DNA from: an uncultured Planctomycetaceae bacterium
GTDB taxonomy: Bacteria; Planctomycetota; Planctomycetia; Pirellulales; UBA1268
DNA length: 15,229 nt
Reading direction: 5' to 3'
NCBI GenBank assembly: GCA_937900985.1
Contig: CALCGM010000487.1
Span: forward strand, 1 to 15,229
In this document: positions 7,551-14,398 of the stretch, one piece after another
Layout: each line of letters opens with the position of its first letter
Position numbering within the stretch: position 1 is the first letter of the stretch
Made by a program: the position numbers and the translations under genes
The notes under the pieces: generated by a model
Databases searched by the model: none
What the model saw: only the letters and a program-made list of their open reading frames with translations
What the model was told of the DNA's origin: nothing

Positions 7551-7567
7551 AAAACGTGACACGTTTT
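7551..7567. promoter_or_regulatory. 17-bp perfect palindrome, candidate operator
   Basis: AAAACGTGACACGTTTT has two 8-bp arms around a single central base. It lies in the divergent gap between the sigma-factor start (7494) and the GH43 gene (7637), 70 bp before the latter. Its symmetry and place suit a dimeric repressor or activator. A weaker hairpin, GCCCG-CAAAC-CGGGC, follows at 7576-7590. No regulator gene is adjacent. The T run after the palindrome leaves a weak terminator as an alternative. Confidence 0.5.
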
Positions 7568-7636
7568 TTTCAACAGCCCGCAAACCGGGCGGATACAACG
7601 AAGACTTTTCCCGTTTCTCTCGCGAGTCTTTTCGAA

Positions 7637-8644
7637 ATGAACGTGCGAACTGCCTGCACCGTGCTGCTTGTGGCATCGCTCTCAATCGCCAGCCTGGGAC
7701 GTGCCGACGAGCGTGCCCAGCCAGCTGCCAACGAGGTTCTCAACCGCTACGGCAAACGCGCCGCTCGGCTGCACGATCCCTCAGCACTCGTGCGGGATGG
7801 CGACCGCACCTGGCTCTTCTCTACCGGCTGGCTGGTCTCCTCGTGGCACTCCACCGATCTCGTCGAGTGGCAGCGGGGCCCCTCGGTGTTTCGCGAGATG
7901 CCTGCCTGGGTTCGCGACGTGCTGCCCGATCAGCGTGGCCACTTCTGGGCCCCCGATGTCATCAAGATCAACGGCAGCTTCCTGCTCTACTACTCCGTCT
8001 CCAGCTTCGGCAAGAACTCCTCAGCGATCGCGCTGGCCACCGCCGCGTCTCTGAACCCCGAGAGCGACGACTACGGCTGGACCGACCAAGGCATCGTGAT
8101 TCAGTCGACAGCCACCGACGACTTTAACGCGATCGACCCCGCCATCATTCAGACCGACGCGGGCGAGCTCTGGATGGCCTACGGCTCCTTCTGGAGCGGC
8201 CTGCAGCTGATCCAGCTCGATCCAGCGACCGGCCTGCGGCTTGATCCGATGGCGGCGCCCGTGCCGTTGGCCTGGAGCAAAGAGATCGAAGCAGCACACA
8301 TCGTCGAACGCGACGGCTGGTTCTTCCTCTTTCTCAACCACGGCATCTGCTGCCGAGGCGTGGAGAGCACCTACGAGATCCGCGTGGGCCGCAGCCGTTC
8401 GATCACCGGCCCCTACTTTGATCGGGAAGGCCGCAGTCTTCGACATGGAGGCGGCACGCTCCTGCTCGCCTCCGACGGCCCCTTCATCGGCCCAGGCCAT
8501 GCCAACGTCACGCTGCGGCCCGAGGGCGATCTCCTCCACTGCCACTTCTACGACGCCACCGAGCAGGGCCGCTCATTCCTCGCGATCATGCCGATCGAGT
8601 GGGACGCCTGGGGCTGGCCGGTCGTGCCAGCCGCAACCCCTTGA
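7637..8644 (+). CDS. Secreted GH43 endo-1,5-alpha-L-arabinanase
   Basis: Glycoside hydrolase family 43, most like endo-1,5-alpha-L-arabinanases, cleaving arabinan side chains of pectin. 335 residues with a signal peptide (RTACTVLLVASLSIASLGRA). The five-bladed propeller motifs appear in order: HDPSALVRDG with the catalytic base D47; HFWAPDVIKINGSFLLYYS; FNAIDPAII with the pKa-modulating D167 and YGSFWSG; KEIEAAHIV with the catalytic acid E218; NHGICCRGVESTYEIRVGRS with SITGPYFDREG; and GPGHANV. The acid motif reads EAA where EAP is usual, a mild change. ATG at 7637 begins the signal peptide; no clear Shine-Dalgarno site is seen. The gene stands alone, with no transporter or other pectinase next to it. 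Confidence 0.92.
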   Translation: MNVRTACTVLLVASLSIASLGRADERAQPAANEVLNRYGKRAARLHDPSALVRDGDRTWLFSTGWLVSSWHSTDLVEWQRGPSVFREMPAWVRDVLPDQRGHFWAPDVIKINGSFLLYYSVSSFGKNSSAIALATAASLNPESDDYGWTDQGIVIQSTATDDFNAIDPAIIQTDAGELWMAYGSFWSGLQLIQLDPATGLRLDPMAAPVPLAWSKEIEAAHIVERDGWFFLFLNHGICCRGVESTYEIRVGRSRSITGPYFDREGRSLRHGGGTLLLASDGPFIGPGHANVTLRPEGDLLHCHFYDATEQGRSFLAIMPIEWDAWGWPVVPAATP

Positions 8645-9063
8645 CTTTCCCCAGATGTCAGTCCGTCCTCAAAACCAGTCATTGATCAGTACTTGAGAAG
8701 TGGCCATCTACACGAATCCTTGGCAGCTCGGGGACAACCTGCAAAACTAGTCCCAACTTTGAATCACAGGTGTCAGCAAGTTCATCGACTCAGAAATCTT
8801 CCGGAGCTTATTTCCGCGAAGAACGACAGCGGCACAGTCATGGAATGTCAGCAGCAGCACAGCGGACATGCTGACCTCCTCCCCCACCGCCACCGTCGCC
8901 ATGCTTAGCGACGACTCGTTAACGCTGCTCTCCGAACATATTCGCCACTCGATAGTTAGAACCAAACCTGCCTTCCCTCAAAAAGTTCCCGGAACGACCG
9001 CAACTTACTGCGAGCCCGCCCCTTAACAGCATCACATCACAACCTCCACAATACGGACACACC
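8645..9063. other. Intergenic stretch without a supported gene
   Basis: This 419-bp gap separates the GH43 gene from the orphan gene. Short open frames exist on both strands (for example 8868-9026 + and 8747-8965 -), but none has a good ribosome site or a recognisable domain. No tRNA, strong terminator or inverted-repeat end was seen. Composition shifts toward AT as the orphan gene is approached. It should contain that gene's promoter, which I could not place. Confidence 0.5.
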
Positions 9064-10518
9064 ATGCCGTTCTTCCGTTCCCAGCGAAACAATGCACCCC
9101 AGCAAACCCCGCAACAGCACTACAAGTCGCTAAGGCGAGGCAACATCACGTCGGCCGGAAAGACTGCTACAGTCGACAAACTTCTGGCACTTGCAGCCAG
9201 CAACAACACCACCGAAAAAAAAGTCGTAACCGATGTCGTAAGAAACCTTCTCGATTTCAAAGCTGCGGAAAAAGCCAACAACCGAAACACAATAAATACC
9301 GCCCTCAGAGGTGTACGAGCCGCAATCCCACAAGCCAACAACCAAGGGCTGACGTACGACGAGTGCCTAGAACTTGCAAAAAACCGTTCAGGCCTCTTTC
9401 AAAGAAAACTGCCCGACACACTCAAGCGACTTGTCGACAACCTCATGCTCTTATCACTTCCGAGCCCGGGACTCATCACAGATATAAACCGCGCCTTCCT
9501 AATCGACTGCGGATTGAGAGAAAAGGTAAACCTTGCTAACCCGAGTCAACAACTAAAGCACGAATTTGAAGAACATTTAAAAAAAACCAACGAGTGCTTT
9601 CTTGACATTAACATCCGCAACTCCATATCGCACAGGCTCGAGTACCATGACATCTTTGAGCGTGCAGTGATCGACTGTAAGCGCCAGGGGGGTGCATCAC
9701 AGGGCACAGGCAACCAAGAACCTTTCCTTTGCGGACAGCCAATGCGTTTGCCACCCCACCACCACAACCAACCCATCCTCCAGGTTGCAGCCGAGTGGAC
9801 ACGACTTCAAATGCTGCGTTCTTCACGACCGGACACAAACTCATTAATAACCTCAAACCAAGCGATCGCCCAGGCCAGATTAAATCGGTCATCAGGGGTA
9901 GTCAAGATGAACGACATGAATGAATACCATAAGCCAGAGTTCGCTAACAAGAAGACCTCGCTTGCCAACGAGACAAAACTGTACCTGCATTCCAAAGGCC
10001 TTTGGCGACAGGACAATGAACTCTCCACCGGCCGCCCGCGACTCACCACAGCCCACGCGGCTGTGGCCGTAACCGCTTGTTCGGCACAATACATCCCACT
10101 CCGCTTACCCCGCGCTTTTGAAGGGAATTTACAAAGTCTCTATATGGCTAGAAGAATGTCTCCTGGAAGGTCCTACAAACCAAGAATAACAGAAGACGAA
10201 CACAGAATCACTCAAGATTTCGCTAAGTTTTGCGAAAACCATCAAATTACAATGCGGGGATCTCCGTGGATTTATAATTCCTACGACAACTCAAGAAAAC
10301 AGCTGTCGACCACAGTTTACTATTGGATCGATTCAGGCGCTGAGGGTGGGGCCGCATTCCGGTTATTTTACAAAGAGAATTTGCCATACCATGTTTCATT
10401 CGATGACCCCAAAGCTATTGTTATCGAGCCCCTCTACCACTTGAGTGATATAGAAGAAGTCCACCACCCATATCCGACTTACGCCTGGGCTATTGAATGG
10501 AGAAATAGGGACCCGTGA
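9064..10518 (+). CDS. Orphan hypothetical protein, 484 aa, AT-richer than its surroundings
   Basis: Unrecognised. The frame is open for 484 codons with ATG at 9064 and a weak GGA about 8 nt upstream. There is no signal peptide or membrane helix, so it is probably cytoplasmic. The N-terminus (residues 1-35) is polar and Gln/Asn/Arg-rich. Residues ~35-190 look helical and charged (VVTDVVRNLLDFKAAEKANN; LKHEFEEHLKKTNECFLDIN). A His/Pro-rich patch lies near 225-235 (RLPPHHHNQP). The C-terminal third looks beta-rich with aromatic strands (PWIYNSYDNS; TTVYYWIDSGAEGGAAFRLF; IEPLYHLSDIEEVHHPYP). Base composition differs from its neighbours: the 60 bases from 9241 and from 10201 are each 40% G+C, against 70% for the 60 bases from 7861 in the GH43 gene. 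This suggests horizontal acquisition; the IS66 remnant just downstream fits that. Confidence 0.7.
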   Translation: MPFFRSQRNNAPQQTPQQHYKSLRRGNITSAGKTATVDKLLALAASNNTTEKKVVTDVVRNLLDFKAAEKANNRNTINTALRGVRAAIPQANNQGLTYDECLELAKNRSGLFQRKLPDTLKRLVDNLMLLSLPSPGLITDINRAFLIDCGLREKVNLANPSQQLKHEFEEHLKKTNECFLDINIRNSISHRLEYHDIFERAVIDCKRQGGASQGTGNQEPFLCGQPMRLPPHHHNQPILQVAAEWTRLQMLRSSRPDTNSLITSNQAIAQARLNRSSGVVKMNDMNEYHKPEFANKKTSLANETKLYLHSKGLWRQDNELSTGRPRLTTAHAAVAVTACSAQYIPLRLPRAFEGNLQSLYMARRMSPGRSYKPRITEDEHRITQDFAKFCENHQITMRGSPWIYNSYDNSRKQLSTTVYYWIDSGAEGGAAFRLFYKENLPYHVSFDDPKAIVIEPLYHLSDIEEVHHPYPTYAWAIEWRNRDP

Positions 10519-11112
10519 CATTAGGAAACGGACTGCGGAAATGTCGACTAAGCTGCTGTCGCGTTAGGGCCTGTTTTGCAGATCGAACTACAGTCAAGAT
10601 CAAGGTCCAGCATCAGGTCCGACTGCCCACGATGCGAGGATCCGTTCGATGAAGTCGTTCACGCTTTCGTCGCTTGGCGTTTTCAAGCGTCACGCCGCCA
10701 AGAGTTATCGTGAGCTGTTTCGAGTCGATGCTGGCGCGACTCTCTCCATCTCACGCGGACACCGTCTCACATGCTCCGTGCTCGAGCCGCGTAAACCACA
10801 GCACGAAGACATCGCCGTTCCACCACAATCCTTTGGTTCGATCGCGTCGCTTGTTCACGAACAGGAACATTCTGCCATCAGTTGGGTCGCTGCCGAGCGG
10901 GATCTGTGTCATTTCGTCATCGTAGTGACGACGTCAAGAGTGGTTGTGGTGCACGCACACCAACAAAATGCCAACAACAGATCCTTAGCATCTGCATAAA
11001 GCCCAAAGCCGCAGAATTTGGAAACCAAGCTGACTCACCACACCGCCCGGCGAATCGCAAAAGGTTTCATGCGTTTAGACGTTGGGAATGTCAGCGTAAC
11101 ACTCAACGCTCC
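10519..11112. other. Gene-poor stretch around the IS66 remnant
   Basis: Apart from the TnpB remnant, nothing supportable was found in 10519-10612 and 10934-11112. A small AGCGT/ACGCT inverted repeat just below 11110 lies downstream of the peroxiredoxin stop and could be a weak terminator. The open frames on the plus strand here are antisense to the TnpB remnant. Confidence 0.5.
10613..10933 (-). pseudogene. IS66-family TnpB (Orf2) remnant
   Basis: Decayed accessory gene of an IS66-type insertion sequence. On the minus strand the reading RHYDDEMTQIPLGS then DPTDGRMFLFVNKRRDRTK, LWWNGDVFVLWFTRLEHG aligns with the IS66 TnpB core (DP-SG-LFVF-RR-D--K-L-WD-DG---W-KRLE-G). After an in-frame TGA at 10753-10751 the same frame continues with SRASIDSKQLTITLGGVTLENAKRRKR, the usual TnpB end. 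Upstream a second in-frame TGA (10936-10934) and lost similarity mark the broken N-terminus. Neither TnpA nor the large TnpC transposase is recognisable in the flanks, and I found no terminal inverted repeats. It is therefore an immobile scar. Confidence 0.8.
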
Positions 11113-11775
11113 TTACAGCAGTAGCTGATCCAAGACGCTCAGTGCTGCGTCATAGTCGATCTCGTAGGTGTATCTTTCGGGCACCTGTGCGTGGCATACC
11201 GTGCCATCGCTGTCAACGACGAAGATTGCTCGTGTTAACACCATTGCTTCATCTATCAGGAGGCCCCAGTTATAACCAAAGTTGCGATCGAGGTAGTCAC
11301 TGCCAACGATCAGTTCTTCACACTGATGTTCTCGAATGAATCGGTTCTGCGTGAACGGAAGATCGCTTGTCACGAGCACGCCGAGCACCCGACCCGCGTA
11401 CTGCTTGATTCGCAGTGCTAGCAGCGAGGACTGCACATTCGACACGGGAGTGTCGACGGACGAGCAGACGCTGATCAGGATCGGACGTCCATAGGCGAGG
11501 AGATCCTCAGGAATGATCTCGGAGGTGGTTTGATCCCGCCAAGCCGTGAGCGAGAAATCGGGCATCATGTCGCCGACTTTGACTTCATTGCCAAGTAAAT
11601 CAAGTTGGCCGTCGTAGACGTAGACAACACGCCGTCCGGGATCGCCATCGCCGGGGTGGTCTTGCTCAGGAGAGGCACTCACGTCTGCTGTGGGATTTCC
11701 TTCTTCAGTCAGGATTTCGGTATCGCCGACGAGATCATCGCGAGAAGCATCTTGCACATCATTTGTCTTGGCCAT
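11113..11775 (-). CDS. Thiol peroxidase (Tpx)-like protein lacking the canonical redox cysteines
   Basis: Atypical 2-Cys peroxiredoxin fold of the Tpx group, 220 residues, with an acidic, probably disordered extension at residues 1-50. The thioredoxin-like core starts at VKVGDMMPDFSLTAW. Tpx landmarks are clear: SSVDTPVSNVQ (residues 106-115), SDLPFTQNRF, LTRAIFVVDSDG and YDAALSVL. The peroxidatic cysteine of the T-x-x-C motif is S112 (codon TCG), and the resolving cysteine position after NRF is I147. Two other cysteines remain nearby, C104 and C152. Ordinary peroxidase chemistry is therefore unlikely; a relocated Cys pair or a non-catalytic role are both possible. ATG at 11775 has AGGA at good spacing (AAGGAAACCACCG). 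Single gene, no evident operon partner. Confidence 0.82.
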   Translation of the reverse strand: MAKTNDVQDASRDDLVGDTEILTEEGNPTADVSASPEQDHPGDGDPGRRVVYVYDGQLDLLGNEVKVGDMMPDFSLTAWRDQTTSEIIPEDLLAYGRPILISVCSSVDTPVSNVQSSLLALRIKQYAGRVLGVLVTSDLPFTQNRFIREHQCEELIVGSDYLDRNFGYNWGLLIDEAMVLTRAIFVVDSDGTVCHAQVPERYTYEIDYDAALSVLDQLLL

Positions 11776-11992
11776 CGGTGGTTTCCTTATTTTTCGGGCC
11801 GCTACGTGGCTTGAAAGCCGGTACGAGTTGGCTGGCGCACGAACAGCCTAGCAGGGGCGCTCATGGCTGACCCGAGATGCCAGACCTGAGCCGGAAAAAC
11901 AGGGTCGCCCAGCCGACTCCGCTCGCAGCCGTTTGGCTTCCCTTCCAGAGATCCCTGCAGTTAGAAAAAGAGCAAATCCGTCTTCCGCCCGC

Positions 11993-12430
11993 TCACAAAT
12001 AGCGGACCGCGAGCACGCCGCTGACGACAAGCACTGCCCCAAACGCACGGCCTGGCGAGAGTTCTTGGCGTGCAACATCCATCCAGCCAAAGTGGTCCAG
12101 CAGGAGTGAGCAGACCACCTGCCCGGCGACGACAGCGGCCATGAAGGCCGCCGCGCCGAGTTTTGGCGTGAGAAACGCGCCCGACAACACGATCAGCGCT
12201 CCGAGCGGCCCACCAATCCAGTTCCACCATGGTGCTGAGCGAAACGCTGCCGCGGATGGGAAAGGCGGCCGGATCGCAAGCATCACCATCGTGGCCGTGA
12301 GAATCGTGCCGCAGATAGAAAAAAATGCGGCGTAGCGAACATCTGAGAGGTTGCCCCGCAGCGAGGCATTCGCAGCCGCCTGCAACGCGAGACAGGCTCC
12401 TGCAGCAGCAGCCAAGAGAATCCAGAGCAT
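11993..12430 (-). CDS. YdcZ/DUF606-family membrane protein (DMT superfamily)
   Basis: Small inner-membrane protein of 145 residues with about five transmembrane helices, a half-size member of the drug/metabolite transporter superfamily; the substrate is unknown. Family marks are MLWILLAAAAGACLALQAAA at the start, GGPLGALIVLSGAFLTPKLG with GAAAFMAAVVAGQVVCSLLL in the middle, and the C-terminal signature DHFGWMDVARQELSPGRAFGA. ATG at 12430 is chosen because GGAGG lies 12 nt upstream and the first helix begins there. An alternative ATG at 12490 overlaps the stop of the GNAT gene as ATGA and would add 20 residues. Either way the gene is coupled to the acetyltransferase gene in a two-gene operon. 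Confidence 0.85.
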   Translation of the reverse strand: MLWILLAAAAGACLALQAAANASLRGNLSDVRYAAFFSICGTILTATMVMLAIRPPFPSAAAFRSAPWWNWIGGPLGALIVLSGAFLTPKLGAAAFMAAVVAGQVVCSLLLDHFGWMDVARQELSPGRAFGAVLVVSGVLAVRYL

Positions 12431-12486
12431 GTCAGCAACAGTCCTCCAAACAAGGCAGAAAAAAAGATGGAGCGAGTCCGCACCGC

Positions 12487-13062
12487 TCATGCTCGCGGCA
12501 GGATACCCCCGAGCGGCTTCTGCATCACATAGTCGTCCATCACATAGCCGTTTCCGATGTCAAAGACCGCGGCCTCCCGAACCGTAAACCCCTGCCGCTG
12601 ATAGAAGCCGATCGCGGCCTGATTCTCCTTATTGACCTGGAGCATGAGCCATCCAGCACCATCCGCAGCCGCACGCTGCTCAACATGCTGCAGCATCCGC
12701 CGCCCAAGGCCTCGCCCGCGGATCTCCGCGAGCACGTAGAGCTGCCCCAGTTTAAAGACGCCAGGCTCGCCACTGGGACCGCTGCCGCAGTAGCCCACTG
12801 CACGCTCTCCAAGCCACAGCACCGCGAGCTCGTGCCCTGGCAACGCCACCTGCTGACGGAGCGACTCGTCGGTGAACCTCTCACCCAGCATGAAGTCGAT
12901 CTGCTCGGTGGAAATAATCGCGGTGTAGTGTTGGTGCCAGATCGTGCGGGCAAGATCCCGCAGCACCGGCCAGTCTTCCGGCCTCACCGCCAGAATCCTC
13001 GGCCGCTCATCTCGCGGCTGCTCATCCGCGAGAGCCTCGCCCGGCTTCACCCCATGTGGCAT
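12487..13062 (-). CDS. GNAT-family N-acetyltransferase
   Basis: Acetyl-CoA-dependent acyltransferase of the GNAT superfamily, 191 residues, cytoplasmic; acceptor unknown. Motif A is clear: LGQLYVLAEIRGRGLGRRML contains the R/Q-x-x-G-x-G pyrophosphate loop as RGRGLG. Motif B follows as NKENQAAIGFYQRQGF. The N-terminal part (VRPEDWPVLRDLARTIWHQH...FML) is the usual alpha1-alpha2 region. The ATG at 13062 is supported by a strong AGGGAGG site 6 nt upstream. It precedes the YdcZ-like gene and shares transcription with it; the divergent gap to the DUF6807 gene is 192 bp. Confidence 0.9.
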   Translation of the reverse strand: MPHGVKPGEALADEQPRDERPRILAVRPEDWPVLRDLARTIWHQHYTAIISTEQIDFMLGERFTDESLRQQVALPGHELAVLWLGERAVGYCGSGPSGEPGVFKLGQLYVLAEIRGRGLGRRMLQHVEQRAAADGAGWLMLQVNKENQAAIGFYQRQGFTVREAAVFDIGNGYVMDDYVMQKPLGGILPRA

Positions 13063-13254
13063 GGCCTGCCTCCCTTGATTCCGCTCTCCTCAGCACCGCC
13101 GCATCCAAAACACCCGTCAATCGCAGCATCACAGCACTCAGCCGAGTACCCTAGCGGATCCATGCACAGATGCTTCGTTTGAGGCCGCCCAACATGGATC
13201 ACGCTGGTGAGTCTCACTCATCAGCCTGCCATTCGTCCGCCACAGGAAACTGAG

Positions 13255-14337
13255 ATGCTTGACCACGCCCGTAGCATGCCTTGTTTTACGCGGAACCTGC
13301 GTCCGCAGAGCCTGGCCTACCTACTGGCACTCACCTCTGCTCTTCTGCTGGGCCTTCCTGCGGTCGACGGGGCGGCTGAAGAACCGTCGCCGCAGGTGCC
13401 TCGTTTTGAACTGACGCCACAGCCCGACGCTTCAATCCGGTTTACGATCGACGGTGAAGACCAGCTCGGCTGGCATTATGACACCGATGCCCCACGGCCC
13501 TTCTTCTTTCCGTTTCGCAGCCCGTCCGGTGCCCTGCTCACCCGCATGGGCCACCCCGGCGCCGAGAACCACGACCACCACCGCTCGATCTGGTTTGCCC
13601 ATCATGATGTCGATGGCCACAGCTTCTGGCAGGACGAGAGCGGCTGCACGATCCGCCAAGACTTCTGGATGGTGCAGGACGATGGCGACGTGGAAGGTGT
13701 CTTCGCCGCTCGGCTCAGCTGGCTCGATCCCAGCGGCACACCACTGCTGCAGCACGACCTCGTGGCTGCTCTTCAGGAAGCCGGCAATGACGAACACGCC
13801 CTGGAGATTCAGTCCACCTTCCGTCCGGCGGACGGCCGCGATCGGGTGACGCTGGGCAAGACGAACTTCGGCTTTCTCGCCGTCCGCGTCGCCCGCTCAA
13901 TCTCCAACTTCTTCGGAGGCGGCACACTGACCAACAGCGAAGGCCTGGTCGGTGAGCCCGCCATCTTCGGCACACCGGCGACCTGGGTCGACTACTCCGG
14001 CCCTGTGGGAGTCGGCCACGGCAAAGGCCGCACCAGCGAGATCGAGGGCATCACCTTCTTCGACCACCCCGAAAATCCGCGGCATCCGGCTCGCTGGCAT
14101 GTGCGGGCGGACGGCTGGATGGGAGCCTCGTTCTGCTTTGACGATGCCTGGGAACTCACCGGCGACGCCCCGCTGACCCTGCGATACCTGCTCTATGCCC
14201 ATCGCGGTGGGGCAAGCGATGCCCCGATCAACAGCGTGCAACACGCCTTCCATCAACGACCAGGCTGGCAGATCCGCCCCTCGAACTCGACAGAAAAGCA
14301 TCGCCAGTGGGTCGTCGAGCGGGTCGCAACACCCTAA
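13255..14337 (+). CDS. Secreted DUF6807 (PmoA-like) protein
   Basis: 360-residue secreted protein of the DUF6807 family, often labelled 'PmoA' or 'methane oxygenase PmoA' by automatic annotation. It shows no sign of being a particulate methane monooxygenase subunit. It has an export signal (SLAYLLALTSALLLGLPAVDGAAEE). The core holds the family block PFFFPFRSPSGALLTRMGHP, then ENHDHHRSIWFAHHDVDGHSFW, a His/Asp cluster that could bind metal or sugar. Further marks are WVDYSGPVGVG, GITFFDHPENPRHPARWHVR and LRYLLYAHRG. The ATG at 13255 has AGGA 7 nt upstream. The family is widespread in planctomycetes beside Gfo/Idh/MocA oxidoreductases, as here, and is presumed to act in carbohydrate metabolism. 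Confidence 0.88.
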   Translation: MLDHARSMPCFTRNLRPQSLAYLLALTSALLLGLPAVDGAAEEPSPQVPRFELTPQPDASIRFTIDGEDQLGWHYDTDAPRPFFFPFRSPSGALLTRMGHPGAENHDHHRSIWFAHHDVDGHSFWQDESGCTIRQDFWMVQDDGDVEGVFAARLSWLDPSGTPLLQHDLVAALQEAGNDEHALEIQSTFRPADGRDRVTLGKTNFGFLAVRVARSISNFFGGGTLTNSEGLVGEPAIFGTPATWVDYSGPVGVGHGKGRTSEIEGITFFDHPENPRHPARWHVRADGWMGASFCFDDAWELTGDAPLTLRYLLYAHRGGASDAPINSVQHAFHQRPGWQIRPSNSTEKHRQWVVERVATP

Positions 14338-14398
14338 GCGAGCAGCACGAGTGCGAGCAGCCCGCTGCCCGCACGCAGAACGCCGGCCAGCGGCTCCC

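Noticed and set aside
7331..7636. Upstream extension of the GH43 frame.
   Set aside because: It is antisense to the sigma/YHYH fragments, and the signal peptide begins at the ATG at 7637.
8693..9026. Small open frames on both strands between the GH43 and orphan genes.
   Set aside because: No ribosome site, no recognisable domain, and the frames are mutually antisense; nothing favours one as coding.
10649..10999. A 116-codon plus-strand frame beside the peroxiredoxin gene.
   Set aside because: The minus strand of the same bases aligns to IS66 TnpB, which explains the sequence better.
12325..13182. A 285-codon plus-strand open frame over the GNAT gene.
   Set aside because: Shadow frame of the GNAT and YdcZ-like genes; no domain and low-complexity composition.
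13207..13217. GTGAGTCTCAC palindrome in the GNAT/DUF6807 gap.
   Set aside because: Five-base arms with one central base are expected about 15 times by chance in a window of this length.
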